Below are positions 37,541 through 51,942 of a stretch of DNA of 64,000 nucleotides, piece by piece. The notes below the pieces were generated by a model that worked only from the letters and a program-made list of their open reading frames with translations, searched no databases and had not been told where the DNA came from. This DNA is from Galbula dea. Lineage: Eukaryota > Chordata > Aves > Piciformes > Galbulidae. The stretch lies in assembly GCA_013399015.1 (NCBI GenBank), contig VWZX01006811.1:1-64000 (forward strand). The letters are read 5' to 3'. Position 1 is the first letter of the stretch; every line of letters starts with the position of its first letter. The translations under genes were made by a program, and so were the position numbers.

Positions 37541-40500
37541 TACTAGTAGGGCATGTATGATTTCCCTAGTAAAAAATATATTTGCTGGCCTGTATTTCAG
37601 TTTAAAATGAGGTCCATGTCAAAAGGAACAGGAGAAAGCCATCTGGCCTCACATGCATGCATTTTTTTCAAATAATTTAAGCTTACTTCCCTTCTTTTTC
37701 CTATGTTTCTTAATCCTTTCCTTCCCTATGAAAATAAAAGAGAGAAAGGAGAAAAGAGAGGAAAAAATCTGCAGAAATATGTCTTCAACTCATTTCTGTG
37801 ATTCCCTGCAGTCACCTTTCCTGCTAATTTATCCATAAGTTTATTATCCTTTATGTAAAATAGTTATGCCTCTTTATTTGAAATAATTTGTCATTTTTGT
37901 TTAATGCCTAATTAGTTTTGAAATGATATGTGAATTTTACCCATACTTAACATATGAGTTATGTATATAAAATATTTGTACAAACTTATACAAACATGAT
38001 CATATTTACAGTTGACCAGGCTTTTTTTTTGTAGAATTGACAATAAATTTAACAGATTTAACTTTGAATTGTCAGCTAGATTAGTGAAACCAACTACTGC
38101 TTTCTTTATTTTGGGAGTTATATGGGAAAATCTTTGCAATTAAAACCAGACACAGCACTAATATTTCATGAAAGCATGCAGTGCAGACAATGTACAGATG
38201 ACTGTTCAGAAAGAGGAAAAACAGAAGTGAGACTGAGAAATTCATGCAGAAAAGCTATATTTTGGAATAGAAAATGTCAGGTTTTGAAGCAAAGTTTTGA
38301 TTTTGAAGTTGCAATGGCAAAATAATGAATGGAACTGATTTTAGTAAGTTACTAAGAAAATCCCTAAACTTGTTTTGTGTAGAAAATGATACTTACAATT
38401 TGGGGAAGGAAAAAAAGGAAAGAATGAAAGTAGCAAATATGTATTTTGCTTACAGAGATATTTTTATGTTTTGTTCCCTGCTTGTTTCTTCTCTTGGAAG
38501 AAAAAAACTAAAAAGGCAGAGTCATCTCATTCCTTTTGAAGCTGGAAATAAAGATCTTCCAAACATTTTGATTTAAGACATAATTTCTATTATGAAATAA
38601 CCTACTGTCTCATTGTTGGCCAAAGCAGTTTCCTCTCTAGTATACCTCTTATTATGCTGACCCTAGCAGAATTCCAACATAGAGGCTTCTGGTGAGAGCA
38701 CTTCCCTGCAATCCTGCCAGCAGGCATGTGGTACAGTTCTTGCTCTGTAAATCATTCCAGTTTGACAGTAGTCATGGATTTGTGAAACCAAAGACAGCCA
38801 CCTATAGACCAGGCACATGCACAAAGGTCTCTAAGAGAGACTTTCTAGGAATCAGCCATTTTACTGAGGGACAAGAATTATCTTCAATGTTTACAAGTTC
38901 CCCCAGTCAACTCAAAGGTGTATCTAGGAGGTGTTTGCCAGTGACCTGCACCAAAATTCTTTAATCAGCTTTGTATTCAGCTTGTACCAGCTGACAAGGT
39001 GAATGTATTGGAATGTTATACCTAGTGATTTATGAAATAAATAAGCCTGTCTTTCCTGTAGGTTAGAGCCACCTGGCAACTATGATGCCGTAATCTGCCC
39101 AGAACAGAGTCAGAGGTGCTTACTCACTGGAGGCATTTCATCTCTACAAAAAACAAGTGGCTCATGAGTATCCTTCATCTTTTTGAAGCAGAAACACTGT
39201 ACCTGTGTGGCAGATTTTTTATGTCTCTTGATATTTTTGCTGCCCCTTCCCATCATTACATCACATATTTTTTGTTTAACTGGGTTTTATTTGTTTCTCT
39301 TGGCTGTGTTGGGTATATAAGGAGATCTGAATTCTCCTTTGGGAACATCTTTCCATTGACTGCATGGAGAGCCTGGTGTAAGTATACTTTTAAGGAAGCC
39401 TAAAGTCAGGTGAGTTGAATCTAACATATTGAGACTACTTATGAAGGCTAAGCCCACAAAGACTATGCCTACACTAATGAACTAATATGAACCAGGATAT
39501 GGGTCCATGCTCTGGCACCCACCCAGTCATCCATACACTTTACCTTTAAACATCACCCCTGATGTAGCTGTAGCCATGGCCATCTAGCAGTCCCAGCTAG
39601 TGCCTGGGTGCAGTTCAGGGGTTAGCACAAGCCAGGGATTTCTTTCAGTGGGCAATCTGAGCCCAGTGTCTCTGTTTTAGGTGAAGGTAGTGGTGGAGAT
39701 CAGACTAGACAATTTAACTGTGTGGATGTGAGCAATGAGGTGGCAGCTGATCTCAGGATTGGAGAACAGTCACTGGTTCCTTGTGTATGATAATGCAGAT
39801 GTAGCCAAAAGGGCTTAAGTGTTGCAACCCTTGCAATCTTTAATTATATGTAGTATATCACCAAGTGGAAAACAGCAAGGCCATCTCTTCAAAGCAAAAG
39901 GAGTGTTAGCAAAGAGAATGATCAACGAACTCCTAGAGCTATACAGCAGGACATGCAAAGGAACAGAGTAAGACTTGAGCCAGATCTCCAAAAGTAATTA
40001 GATGCATGTTTTCACTTGGGGTTTTGAGATATGACCCCTCTTGCTGAGATAGGCCCCTTAGGATAGACTTTTTTTCTTACAGAGGTTCATGCTGAATACT
40101 TTCAAGCAACAATTTAACCCAAAATAGCAGATGAACCAGGAAGATTGAAAATTCAGATTAGTACCTCAGTGTTTAATTAATACTCATTTATACAGAATGC
40201 AGAAGTTTTGACTGAACTAGAGACAGTTTTATGCTGTAACTTGGCAGTTAGAAAAATTACTAGGTACAGAAAAAATTCAAATTTCAGTCCCTCCTCAAAT
40301 GCACTGATGCAAAGAGTCAGGAGAACTGTCACACTGAAAAAAAAATCTTCATTTTCCTCCAACTTTTTTTTCTGAGAAAATAGTCTGTCCTGCCTAAATC
40401 AGATTATGTATCTTTACTTAAATATGAGCTGACCAGCACAGTAGAGTGTGTTAAAATCCTGCTCTGCAGCTCATCCAAGCTGAAGATGTGGTAGAAGGGC

Positions 40501-42264
40501 AGCAGGACTCCTTCAGTTGCTTCATCCCATGATGAGTTTTCCTCTGTAGATAATGAGGAAAGGAGGAAATAACTTAGGTGCTTGCCTGCAGTTTGGTCCA
40601 ACACATAACTAGAAATCACCTCAGATACATTTGGAGATGAAGAGCTAGAATATACTACACTAAGAGACAGCTTTTTATGTTGGAATTAGGTCTTGTTGCA
40701 TAAGTCATAGCATTGCATTTCTATGCTTGTCCTTTGAGATAGGTGCCTTTTAAAGCAGGGAGCATTTTTAGGCCTATTATTTTGTCCATACAAGATGTCT
40801 GTAAGAAAAATAACATTTATTTATAATGTTAGTACTTTATCCAGCACAGATCTACCTCATGCTGTTACCTTTCTCTTTAGCACTCTGAGTATTTCCAGCT
40901 GGTGACACCAAATAGCCTCCATTTCCTCATGTGGAACACTCACCAGTTGATTTACCCCCTCCTCCTTTCCTTTTTGTTTTTGCTGCTGGAAGGATGTGGG
41001 TGATGATTTATAGAGCATGTCCAATTGGCTCTGTTTGTCTGTGTTGGCCTGCTTCATGCACACTGAGGTCAGTGCTGTATTTGTAGGTAACCATCCAAGG
41101 AAAACACCTCACAGCAGGCAAAAATGCTAACTAAGGAAAACAAACTCAGGAATGTGATCATCTGTTTAGCAAAGTTTTCAGCAGTCTTTTCCATTACACT
41201 AAGCTTTCAATCCAGTTCTACAGACTTAGAAGTGATACCTCAGACATCCTCAAGTTTGTAGGAGACTTGATCTATTGGAAAGTGTTTGGTTGGGGGAATG
41301 GGGAAAGCTCCTTTTTAAAGATAAGATTAGCAATATGTACATATTAGTCCAAAATGTCCAAAGAAGAAAGAAACCAAAAAACCCAAATTGTTCATTAAAA
41401 GCTAGAGGGCTTTTTCGAGTTTTAAAAGGCAAAACTATAATCACAGAACAAAATCATCTCCTTTTAACTGTACTATGGGCCCCATTACCTATTCCTGGTG
41501 CAACCCTCAAAGAGAAATTCTCCTTATATCAAGGGGAATTTTGATCTCATCCACTAAGCCACAAGCTGAACTCTGTCTCATGTTTTCTGCAGTTGTAAGG
41601 TCAAAAGTATATTTCATCATGACTAAGTGCATAGCAAGTGCAGGAATCCCTGTGTCTGCACGACGGCAAGAGGTAATTGCAACCCCTGCACCACTGAGCA
41701 TGCAGAGATGAGTCTGCAGCTTGAGGGGGGCAATAGAGGAGGTGAGGGGAAGAACTGAAATCACAGTCACAACTGTCTTGGTGGAGCAGTCTGTCCACAG
41801 TAGAGGAGCAGGCTGTGTATTTCTAATGTGTGGTTTCCTTGAATGGGTATAAAAAAAAAGCTCATGGGATGATAATTATATAGAAGCATGTGGTGCACAA
41901 GAGTTTCATAGCAGCCAATCTGCTGATGAATCCCCACAGCATGTTGCTACTGGGCCATGCTGTAGAAAGACTAACAAAAACGACAGGTAAACTGCAACAG
42001 ATACAGACCCCTCTGAAAATCAGGTGGCATATGCTGTGCTCTTTGCAAATTGCCTCCCCCAGCCGGGCCAGGATCCCAACCCCTCTTTGAGGTCCGAAGT
42101 CACACTGTGCCCATCTGGCAAAGCCTGAGGCAGTGCCTGGCAGCTTGCTGCTGCAGCGGCTGGGCTCATGTTTGCCTTTGCAGTAATTGGTTTGTATCTG
42201 ATTTCAGCTCATATGGAAGGGTAGAGGGATTGCAAATTACTTGCAAGTGGTTTGTAGACTCTGT

Positions 42265-42401
42265 GAACGTTTTTTTTTTTTTGCCCAGCTTTGTTACCCT
42301 GCTGAAGATTTATCCCTGCAGAAGCAGAGGGCTTGCTTGCTTTTTCTTGTTTATTTGTTTTGTTTTATTTTTTGTTTGTTGTTGGTTTGGGGTTTTTTTA
42401 G
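42265..42401 (+). repeat. T- and T/G-rich low-complexity tract
   Basis: A 14-T run (about 42,271-42,284) and, after a short GC interval, 'ttgttttgttttattttttg' and 'ttggtttggggtttttttag'. Similar to the G/T tract at 12.8 kb. It ends in 'tttttttag', which looks like a splice acceptor only because of composition. Confidence 0.65.
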
Positions 42402-44233
42402 AAAACTACAGCTGCATATATTCCTCACTGTCATCTCTTCCCTCATCTTCCTTCAACTATGATTTTATGCTCACTTCCAACCCTCGCTTTCCTCAGCAGG
42501 CATGTTGGTGAGACAGGAAAGGCAAACACGTTTCCCAGGTTTATAAAAGGTCCACTGTCTTTTGGGCAATGGAAAAGTTTTTACAGATGGGTCTGTACTG
42601 GATAGACCATGTACCATCACCTCTAATTCAGCAGCCCTTGGTTGCAATAGTTTAATTCTTAAGCAAGGCAAACTCCCTCCCAATCTAGAGACAAAGCCAC
42701 TTCAGAAAATTCAGAGGAACTTGATTTGTTAATACCATATTTGTTTTTTATGGACAGTCAAGAAAAATGAATCTACCAGGTCCAGCTCTGCAACCATGTC
42801 AATTTTATTTAGGTCCTGTCTATCACAGAAGTAAACTAATCTGGCACAAGCCAAAGGAACAAGCTTTGCTTTGAAGGAGTCTGTGAACCTACATTATAAT
42901 CGGAGGAGAAGCAGGAAATAGGTGGTTACTGTCAACGTCCCCACGCATTTCTACATTAGCTAGCAGTTGCACAACAAGGAATCTTATGCCCCTAAACGTG
43001 TCTATGTTCCAGAATCAGGGGTTACATCCTACTTTCAGGCTTTCCACACCATCAGTTCCTAGGTAAGTAGTGAGTATCTGCTAATGAACACATGGCTTCA
43101 TAGAAATGTTTCCATAATCCAATCAGTTCTTTTAAAACTTCATTATTTTTGGCCATAGAACTGTAGGTGCTATTGTGCTCCACTAGCCAAGTCTGTTACT
43201 ACTAGATAAGAAAGACATAGATCAAATTTGCATTTTTACATGTGCAAATGAGATGTCCCCAGCTTCTCCTCCCCCTCTCTTTATAATGCTTGGCCTTGCT
43301 TTTTCAAATATTCTTTTTTTTTTTCCCCTGGAAAACATGCTAGGTGATTAAAAAGCTTGCTTTATACTGTGAATATGAAACATAACACAAAGAACTGCTT
43401 TACTGATACATTGGTTTCTCTGTGTTTATAAAAATAGTTATGAAGCTAGAAACAGCATCTACGTGCTGGTGATTTTCTCTGGATTTATTGCATATATTAT
43501 ACTTTTTTCTACTTGAGTGGGCTTCTATCTCTGTGCAAATGCCTGTATGACAAACCCCCTCCTTTTGCACATATGCACATACATCTGAAACTGAAAACCT
43601 GCTTTTCATTAGCATAGGCAGCACAATGGAGGCAAGAGTGGAAGCAAGGAGAGAATTTGAGATTTATGGCGTCAGACATCTCATGTGAATAAATGTTCAT
43701 GCTTTAATGTAACTAGTCACAGATAGAAGATAAGCCTGGCACTGAAAAGCTGCTGTTCCATACTGTGAATATACACACTCACACTGACTTCTTTTTTGAG
43801 TAGCTTCTTATTTCAATCTAATTTACTAAAGACATGAATCCCCAAGCACACTGAATCATTCACACTCGATGCAGATGTGCACACACTAAGCACATATGTG
43901 GAAAGGTAAAACTTCTGTTATAGATGAGGAAAGCTTTGTCAGCATAATGGCTGCAGAGCTAAGGGCTCCAGGCTAATGCACAACACATACAGAAAGCCCT
44001 GCACACATTTTATTGTTTACAAAAACTGTGTATGATAATCTGACTACCAAGAAAATGTACTTTTAACTATATTTTTCTTCTCTGTTTTATTTTAATTTTA
44101 GATATTAACTAATAACAGCACAACATATTTAGCAGGATGAAAAATTTTAGTTTAAAAAAAGGAATATAATTACCTTTTTTTTTTCACATTCAGTTACAGA
44201 GTAATTTAGAAAATCTGCAATTTCCTGCTGAGA

Positions 44234-44258
44234 AATTGAACCAAGACATGGTTCAATT
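44234..44258. other. Perfect 10-bp inverted repeat with 5-base loop
   Basis: AATTGAACCA (44,234-44,243), loop AGACA, TGGTTCAATT (44,249-44,258). The stem is perfect but short. No gene or repeat is attached to it. Confidence 0.6.
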
Positions 44259-47200
44259 ATCTGAGTACAGCATCAGGAGTCACTAATTCTTGAGGGTTTT
44301 TACTTTCTTGTGCTGAAACTGTGACCAGGTTGTTTCTTCTCTTTGTTCATAAAAGTTTTTTATAATACAGTAGATTGCATCCACATGTTCTGAACACCCA
44401 TGCATTATAAGTAATAAGAAATCAGATTCAGGCTACATGTAAATGGGTCCAAGCTGATGAAATTCAATGTAATTCATCTGGGATTCAATGGCATATCCAT
44501 CATATTTAAGTTTTCTCACTATAAGCAAAGCAGCTTTGAAGATATATATTGTTAAATATGATTTTTAGATGAAGCTTGCAGATGAGCTAGCATCCATTCT
44601 TAGAGAACCAGACTAATCACTTGGGTAAATACCATGATTGTGCTACAGTTATACCAGCAGTTATTTTAGTTTAATAATTTTCAGTTAGTGTAAGCTACTA
44701 TGTGCATTTCAAACCTAATCAAGATTTAGAGAAGGGAGAGAACTGTCATATTTTCCCCCTCAAAAGTCAGTGTTACTAAACTGAACTGTTGCATGTTTAA
44801 TAGGTACATGAAGAATTGCCTGCTGGACTCTTTCAAACTTTTGCCACTCCAGTATTCTCCCACTGAGGCTCCTTAACCACATGGCTTTCAGTCTGTAGCA
44901 GCCAGACCTCTCACAGTGGAGCATGAAGTAAGAGCTAGTCTGTGTGGTGAGCAAAACAAGTATGGATTTGGCATATTAATAGAACTGTATAACATTTTTA
45001 GAAAGTAACAAACTTCAGCCAAAAATGCCTTGTCCCCTAGAATGCTCACAGCATGGCTCCAGCTGGCCAAAGCTCAGCAGTCTGACTGACAGGAGAAGTG
45101 GAAGTGTCAGCTCATGGAAGGAGTCAGAGTCTGCGTCATCTACCTGATTGTGGCTTGGAGCATCTTCTAAAGCACTGCCTGCTACAGCAATCATTTCTTT
45201 CACTGGAGCTTTTTTGTTTCTTGTATAACACTGTCTCCAAGGCAGATTAAAAATACCATGAGAATGTACTAAATAGAGAAATGAAAGTCTGTCACCTCCA
45301 CAAGGGCTGCTTGGGTGGCAGTCCATGCATTCATGAGCTTATACTAAATGCAGTGGCATCAGGGAAGGAGGCTGAGAATGTCTGGCTACTGCACAGCCCT
45401 TGCTAGCCCAGGGAATAGAGCACAGTCCCAGTGCTGGGAGATGGATATTCAAATTTCTCTAGGAGCCAATGGAAAAATTTAGCCTGAATCTTTTGTATCC
45501 TGAAGTTAACACAAGGAAACAGGTTGTTTTCTGCTCTGTGATTCCTGTTTAGTTTTAAAGTTTTAGGCAATTTCTTTCTCTTTTCTTTATCCTTTATGTT
45601 TAAGGTAGACTGGAACACTTCCTTTGAATGCAATTTTAGGGAAAAGGGGGAGTTAAGAAAACAACAGTTGGTTTGATCTGGTATTTTTTTCCCCCAGTAC
45701 AACAGCAACAGTGAAAAATCAATTATTCACACAGCACAGAAGGTTAGTGACCCTGACACAGATCCAGGGCTGGAGCAGAACCAGTGCAGACTATCATGCA
45801 ATCCTGAATCAGTTTATGTTATTCAGCAAGAATCCTCCTGAATCTGTGACACAGAAATTGCATCTTCATAGGAAAGTACACTACCTAGGTTCTGTCTTTT
45901 TTTTTTTTTCCCCCATAGTTCATCACTAATGAAAAACACAATAGATGTGTAGTACATTATCATTGTCATTATAATATTTATATACCAGGCTCATATTAAT
46001 ATATCTTTCTTTGCCTTATCTGCTCAGCTTCTCTATGTAAGTAGGAATGAACTGTCACCACTAGCCTGGTGAGCAGACTGGTAATGAAAACAGATTATAG
46101 TGAACATGGCAAAAAAGCCAATGTTCTCATTGAGGTCCTCTTTATACTTTTTATTATAACTCATGTACATAACTATAAAAGACTGATATTCAGAATATTT
46201 GGAGTAAAGAGAAGGGAAAAGGAATGCCAGGAAGGGATTCACCAGGTCAATGGATTCCTATGGTTTCCCAGCACACGTATTTTGTCAGAGGAAGAAGTAA
46301 GTTAAATGAAAACTATCTACATTCTGGATATGGTTACACAGAAGAAAGGTTTATAAGGAGAAATAAAATCTTATTTCTTTATAGAAAACTAAGAGATTTG
46401 TAAGATCGAGTCATCTTAAAACATGTCAATTTCTTTTTTTAATGTAATCTTTTTGGTTTATACTTCATAAGAATATTCTGTTTAGATCTAGTTGTATCAA
46501 TCAAGATCAGAAGCTGGTGATGGAGCTGAATAAACTCTCATTTATTTTGTTTTAAAGACCTCCTTTTTATTTAAAAATAATGTTGGGAATTACTCCTTGC
46601 CCTCAGACATGTCAAGAATCAAACAACAGAATGCATTTTCTGTAATCAAATTTCTAAACCTCTTCTAATTGGCCTTTATACTGTTAGCAGTAAAGTTCCA
46701 CTGACATTTACTTTTTCTGAGTATCCTTGAAAAATGCTCATTTTTGACAGGGCTGACTGGTTTGACACCTCTGCCAACACTAAGCCACCTCTGAATCCAG
46801 CAGCTAGGTGTCCTTTTTCTTAGCTCCCCTCAGGGGCTCCATCTGATCAAGTTTCTAATCATCAGTGAAATACATAAATTGCTTTGTAAGCATGGGCTGG
46901 GACCCACACTTTCTCTGCTTCTATGAGTTTTGTGGTTAGGGATACTCACTCTTTCTTGTGTGCACATTTTCTCTGACAGTATTAGTCTTTAAGTTCACCA
47001 TTCCAAGTAGACAGCTTTGGTGTGAGGAGCAGAGTTTTGGATTCAGCAGAAGATCCTACATTTGATGGGTTCAGCCCCAACTTGGAAAGTAGAGGTTTGA
47101 CACTCCTCAGGCAGAGGGCAGAACTGAATGGAGGTTTCCTACACTTTGAGAATGTACTCTCTGCTGCATAAGGTGGCAGATTCCTCTCTGAGGGAAAAAC

Positions 47201-50200
47201 CTTCAGAACACTTCATTTGAAATAAATCATCAACTGTACTGATGATGGAATGAACCCTGAGAGAAAAGGTGTATTTTCTGCCTAAAAGCTAAGGGAAAAA
47301 GACAAATTCTAATGCTTAAGTTTTGGCTTTATGAATTTTGCCTTGAGCTGCCTGATTTTTCTCAGGCATTGCCTGAGAGCCAAGGCTTTCACCCAGGGCT
47401 GCAGCTGCTGCCACTGGGGTTGCTATTTATCAGTGCAGTGCTCCTTAGATCCTTTTATGATCTGGATCTTAAGTCTATCTCATATTTATCAAACTTGAAT
47501 TCACTGATTGATACAGCAATTTCCATTTAATTATTCACACTAAGGTATTTTGGATGTCCTGATATTTCATTCAGCTGAGAACTGAAAATAACTGTTACTG
47601 TGATGGGTTGATACAAGTAATAGCTGTTGTTAGCAGTTGGCTTTAGTAGCAACAATAGGTTTGGCTGTAAATTAATGGTGTGTGTTGAGCTAGGAACTGA
47701 GGCACTGAAACAGATTAGAAGGGAGCCTGTGCTAAGTCACAGGCTGCCCTAAATGAGACACTTTTCAGAAATCTTCTGTGCAGCTCAACTTGATGGCTTG
47801 TCAGCAGGAACCTCATGAAAAGCTATCTCCTGTGGTCATGCACAAACCTGCATGATTATACTGTCCACAGCCATAAATGAGTGCACCTTAAATACATTTG
47901 CATGCACTTGTACCTAAAGTAATACTGTCAAATTTCATTACTTTATGCTAAGTCTTGTGGTGATTGGAGGTGGGGCTTCCACTTGGCATTTACATAAGGA
48001 TCACAGATTAGTCATAAAGCTGATTTATACAAGCACTGAGAACAGATAGCTCCTATAAGCTATAATTGGAGCCATGCTTTCTTAATCTGAAAAGTCAGTG
48101 CCTCAGCTTCTTTATTTTGAATAGCTAAAAGGTAAAGATCCAAGTTAGAGTATTAACATAATGTTTATCAGAATGCAGTAATCAAGCAAAAGGGAAAAGC
48201 AAAAATTCTTCCTCACACAAGGAGGGAATCTTTCACAAAAAATAAACCCTAGGTATTACACTCCTTATGAAGATGTAAGAGGGCCCCCCTGTGCTCTTCC
48301 TCCTCAAAACTATTTCAAATTAAACTTAAAAAAAGAACTGAAAGGAACTGAAATTAAAAAGCAACCAAAAGGTTTGAATCCCCTTGTTCACTCAGTTATT
48401 GCCTTCATTAATCAAAACTAGACAGCAAATGAATTGGCTGTACTTACATTGTTGTTTATTTGCTGTGCAGTTATGGGGTCATGGCAAAGCAAAACAAGAT
48501 GATCATTGTTTCAACCAGACCTAGAGCTTTTAGCTTATCCTCCACTGCCTGTTCTAGCTTTCTGGTCAGACTAGCAAAAGCAAGAAGTAATGTGTTAGTT
48601 GGCTGCTGCTTTGTTTTCCCTCACTCTTAGATCCCTGATTGACTTGAGTAGGGTGTAGAAGGATTCAGTTTTGTCATAGCAGTTTTGGGAGAAATTCACA
48701 AATGGCACCCTTGTTGAACATGGTAAATGCCATGAAAATCACAGTTGTTTTAAAAGCCAGAATTTGCAGGTATTTTTGATGTGGAATGCATTTTTAAATA
48801 TTTTCAGCACATATAATAAAAGCAAAACTAGCAACAGGCAGTGTTATGCCTTCTAGGACCTTGTTATGGCTTCTATGTAATGGTTGCTTGACATTTGGAG
48901 CTGAAATGAAAGATGGTATGGGCAAGTTAAACATACAGGCAGATAAGATGAATTGCCCTGTCAGAGTGTTCCTCTTCATCATCCCCAAACAGCTCTGCAA
49001 TTAAAAAACCCCATTGTTTACTTATGTGGAATAAAAAAAGGAGAGACCTTCTGATGACACCTTGAAAAACTCTAGTTTTTGTTATGGCTCCAGCCTTCTT
49101 GCTACTCACCCTCACGGGCCCTCTAAGTTTACTAAGCTCTCAATGCAAGACCAGGACCTCTCATGAGCTGCCTTGTTCAAAAAGCACCAGTACTTTTTCT
49201 GTTTTCTGTATTTGTGTCTCAAGAACATATGAATGTGTTTGCTTTGCTATCAGTAAGACCCCACCATGAAAGATAACCTGTTTTTGTCATAGCTGCCAGT
49301 TTACATAGCAAAATTCTCAGGTGTGAAATTGTGGCTACTAATATAAAGAAACTGAAGAATAGAGACTCCTCCCAATGCCTTAGCAACCCTCCTAAAAACC
49401 AGCTTTATTTACAATCTCCTCTGCCTCAGTTGCTTTTCTTTCATGATTGCTTCAGTTCATTTTGCTGAAATTCTGTACCTAAAGCAATCATTAGAAAAAT
49501 GGAAAAAAATCCTCTACAACAAAAATTCTACTACAACAAAATTGCTCTGAGGGTGCTTCAAGTCCATCTCACTCATTGTGTGATTTCAGTATTAAGGGAA
49601 AGTGTAATTTTCATGACTGGGCATCTTCAAAAGCCACAAAAGATGTGTTAAAGAATTGAGATTGGCACAAGACAATGCCATTGTTTACCTGTTTTTAAAG
49701 TACAAAGTTAGAATGACATTTCAGGAGAAGGTTCTCTACATTTAACATATGGTAAATAATGCCACTAACTTGGATGGATTCATTGTGGATTTTCAGGTAG
49801 TTTAAGTAAAAAAACCACTTTTCCTTAAATATTAAAACATGCTCAGTAAACTTGCTTTTCCCTGTGTTCGTACCTCTCCCTTCAGCAGTGCCACACTGTC
49901 TGGTGTGTTTTTGTTTCATCTCAAATAGCTAAACAGCTATGAAAAGGCAGAAAGCAATTTTACTGTTCAAAACTCCATTATGCCTGAAAAAGAAAAATAA
50001 ACAAACCTAAAGACCAAACCATTCCCTCTGCATTCAATCACTATGATGAGAGAAAATGCACATTTTTGTAATCAAAGCTGTATGAAGACTTCAAGTTCAG
50101 TGCCACACGGATGGCAACAGATTAAGGGGTCAACTCACATGATCTGTGTTAATATCACTCAGCATGATATCCTGCAAACATGGTTTTCTAAATATTTCCA

Positions 50201-51269
50201 CCAGTAGGCAATTTTCATTGGGATACCTGCTTATTTTCACCTGGCTGAATTAGTGTAGCAAAGGAGCAAATCTTGCATCATCTGGAGTCTGCAGCGGAAG
50301 CAGACATCCTTTTCTGGATCCAGCCACACAAGTGGTACAGATTACCCTTTGTGTGAGGTAAGATCAGCTGGGCTCACTCACATCACCCGTGGAAGGTAAA
50401 CCCTTCGATTTTGTCTGAAACAGATTAAGGAACACTAAAGCCAACTGCTCTGCCAGAAAAACCATGGGGGCAGTAACTCTGGCAGGCTGAAAGAGTAACT
50501 GAGAGGTATCAGGGAGAAGAAATCTTTTTGTTTTGCCTGGCTGGACCTGGAGGAGGACATCAGCCAACAAAGTCACTGACTCTGGAGAAGGGGAACAGCT
50601 TTCTGGTGCTGTCCCCCTGTCCTCGTAGGATGGACTTGGAGCAGAACAGTCTTGCATTCCTGGTCGGAGACAATACCCATTCAAATATATGGAAACAGTC
50701 AGTAGTCATGCTGAGCAGCCTTTGGCTACTCCTCTAAGACTCGTGACAAGGGACAGTAGTTGCTGTGGAGTCTGTGGTTAAAGCTGAAATAATTTCTCTG
50801 GTTTCACTGGGGAGAGAGATAGAGAACAGAGTACAGCTGGTACTGGAAGCAGCTTTGGACCCTGCCTGTTTGGATGAAGAGTTTCCTTTTGCTCCTGGGG
50901 GAACAAAGTCCTCTGGGTGATGTGTGGCAGCTGTGGTCCCCTCACAGCCTGCCGAGGGGCTGGCGCTGGGGGTGGGGTGTGAAGCCAGGCTGTAATCACT
51001 AGCACCTGACATGCACTAGATTTAATTCCTGACTTGGAGGTGAAATGAAATGCAATTACCAAATCTGGTTCAAATTATAACCCAGCTTGGGTACAGCCTG
51101 GAAACTACAATCCTCTTTGTAGGCATTTGTCCATGACAGCTAGAAAGGCTTAAATAAAGTCACTGCGTTGAAGCAAGCCCAACAACTGCCTGTGAAAATG
51201 CTGGAGTAAAGGACACTGTAAAGCCCAGCTATCGCCTTCCCACCAAAAAAACACACGGTAAGACAGCAG

Positions 51270-51850
51270 CCAGCTAGAGACTTGGCTGAGGAGGTGTGTC
51301 CTTCGCCCTCGGCCTTCCGTCGGGCAGCACACGGAATCCTCTCCAGTGGAAGGAGGCAGATATGGGCACACGCAGCTGCAGCGCAGAGGCTGTCTGCTGC
51401 TCTCCTCCCTGCCCGGCCCAGAGACCCAGCCACGAGGGAGGCTTTGGGGCTGGCAAGGCTGTGCACCGTGACGAGGCTGGGCAGCATGGGGGAAGCAGCT
51501 TCCCCTCCTCTTTCTTATTGTTGGGACTGTGTGTTTTCCCTCTCCGGGACAGTTTGGGTGCTCACAGAGCGCAGCAGCAATCGCTGCGGTAAGCAGCCAC
51601 CGCCCCCAGCCCTGGGACAATAGTAGAGCTGGGCAGGTCCCTCCAGTGAGGAGGCGAGATCAGAAAGCACTGGTGTGTTGGCAGCTCTCTCTAAGCAAAA
51701 TCCCTGAATCTCATGGAGTATTTGCAAATCCTGCCAGAAGATAAGGCACAGTGCAGGTACTGCAGGGTGTTTATTCTCCACCACTATCCCACTAGCTGCT
51801 GCCGGCGGGTACCATTTTGGGGAGGTACCCCAGCATCTTGCTGCTCCTTG
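51270..51850. promoter_or_regulatory. Small GC-rich, CpG-enriched block; candidate internal promoter or first exon
   Basis: About 20 CpG lie in 580 bp, for example within 'gccctcggccttccgtcggg' and 'gagcgcagcagcaatcgctg', against almost none in the surrounding kilobases. On the plus strand the strong donor-like site GCG|GTAAGC has its exon end at 51,588. An in-frame ATG at 51,486 opens 34 codons up to that site, beginning MGEAASPPLSYCWDC. A longer frame, 51,282-51,623, includes it. On the minus strand a 156-codon frame (51,150-51,620) crosses the same block. I recognise neither protein, and long frames are expected in GC-rich DNA. The likeliest readings are an alternative first exon of the gene at the left edge or a separate non-coding transcript. 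Confidence 0.45.
51588..51594 (+). promoter_or_regulatory. Strong splice-donor-like site
   Basis: TGCG|GTAAGC: the exon would end with G at 51,588 and the intron would begin GTAAGC at 51,589. It matches the U1 consensus at the important positions and sits near the downstream side of the GC-rich block, as expected for a first exon. No transcript evidence is available. Confidence 0.35.
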
Positions 51851-51933
51851 ATGGAAAGGCACAGAGGCACAGCTGTGCTGAAATAGTTGAGGCCCCTCTG
51901 CTATTGATTTCTACCCATTCAGCCCTGCTGTGG

Positions 51934-51942
51934 TATATAAAG
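51934..51942 (+). promoter_or_regulatory. TATA-box-like sequence
   Basis: TATATAAAG fits the TATA consensus well and is followed by a GC-balanced stretch, 'taggcttagcgtgagctg', where a start site would fall (about 51,965). It lies about 80 bp after the GC-rich block and could serve a plus-strand promoter. TATA-like words also occur by chance in AT-rich DNA. Confidence 0.3.

Larger units (their letters stand above)
36220..51269. other. AT-rich non-coding stretch, no gene recognised
   Basis: The longest featureless block, 15 kb. Open frames are short, and the largest (153 codons, 42,050-42,511) is driven by a T-rich tract. Somewhat GC- and CpG-richer patches occur at 37,206-37,540 and 50,280-51,000. 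A small hairpin lies at 44,234 and a T/G-rich tract at 42,340. No RNA gene, transposon end or exon could be supported. Confidence 0.5.

Noticed and set aside
42050..42511. 153-codon plus-strand open frame with hydrophobic Phe-rich middle that looks like membrane segments
   Set aside because: The hydrophobic part is the translation of a T- and T/G-rich low-complexity tract (42,265-42,401). No flanking motif supports a gene.
51150..51620. 156-codon minus-strand open frame
   Set aside because: It lies in the GC-rich block, where stops are rare. Its translation is low in recognisable motifs and overlaps several equally long frames on both strands.
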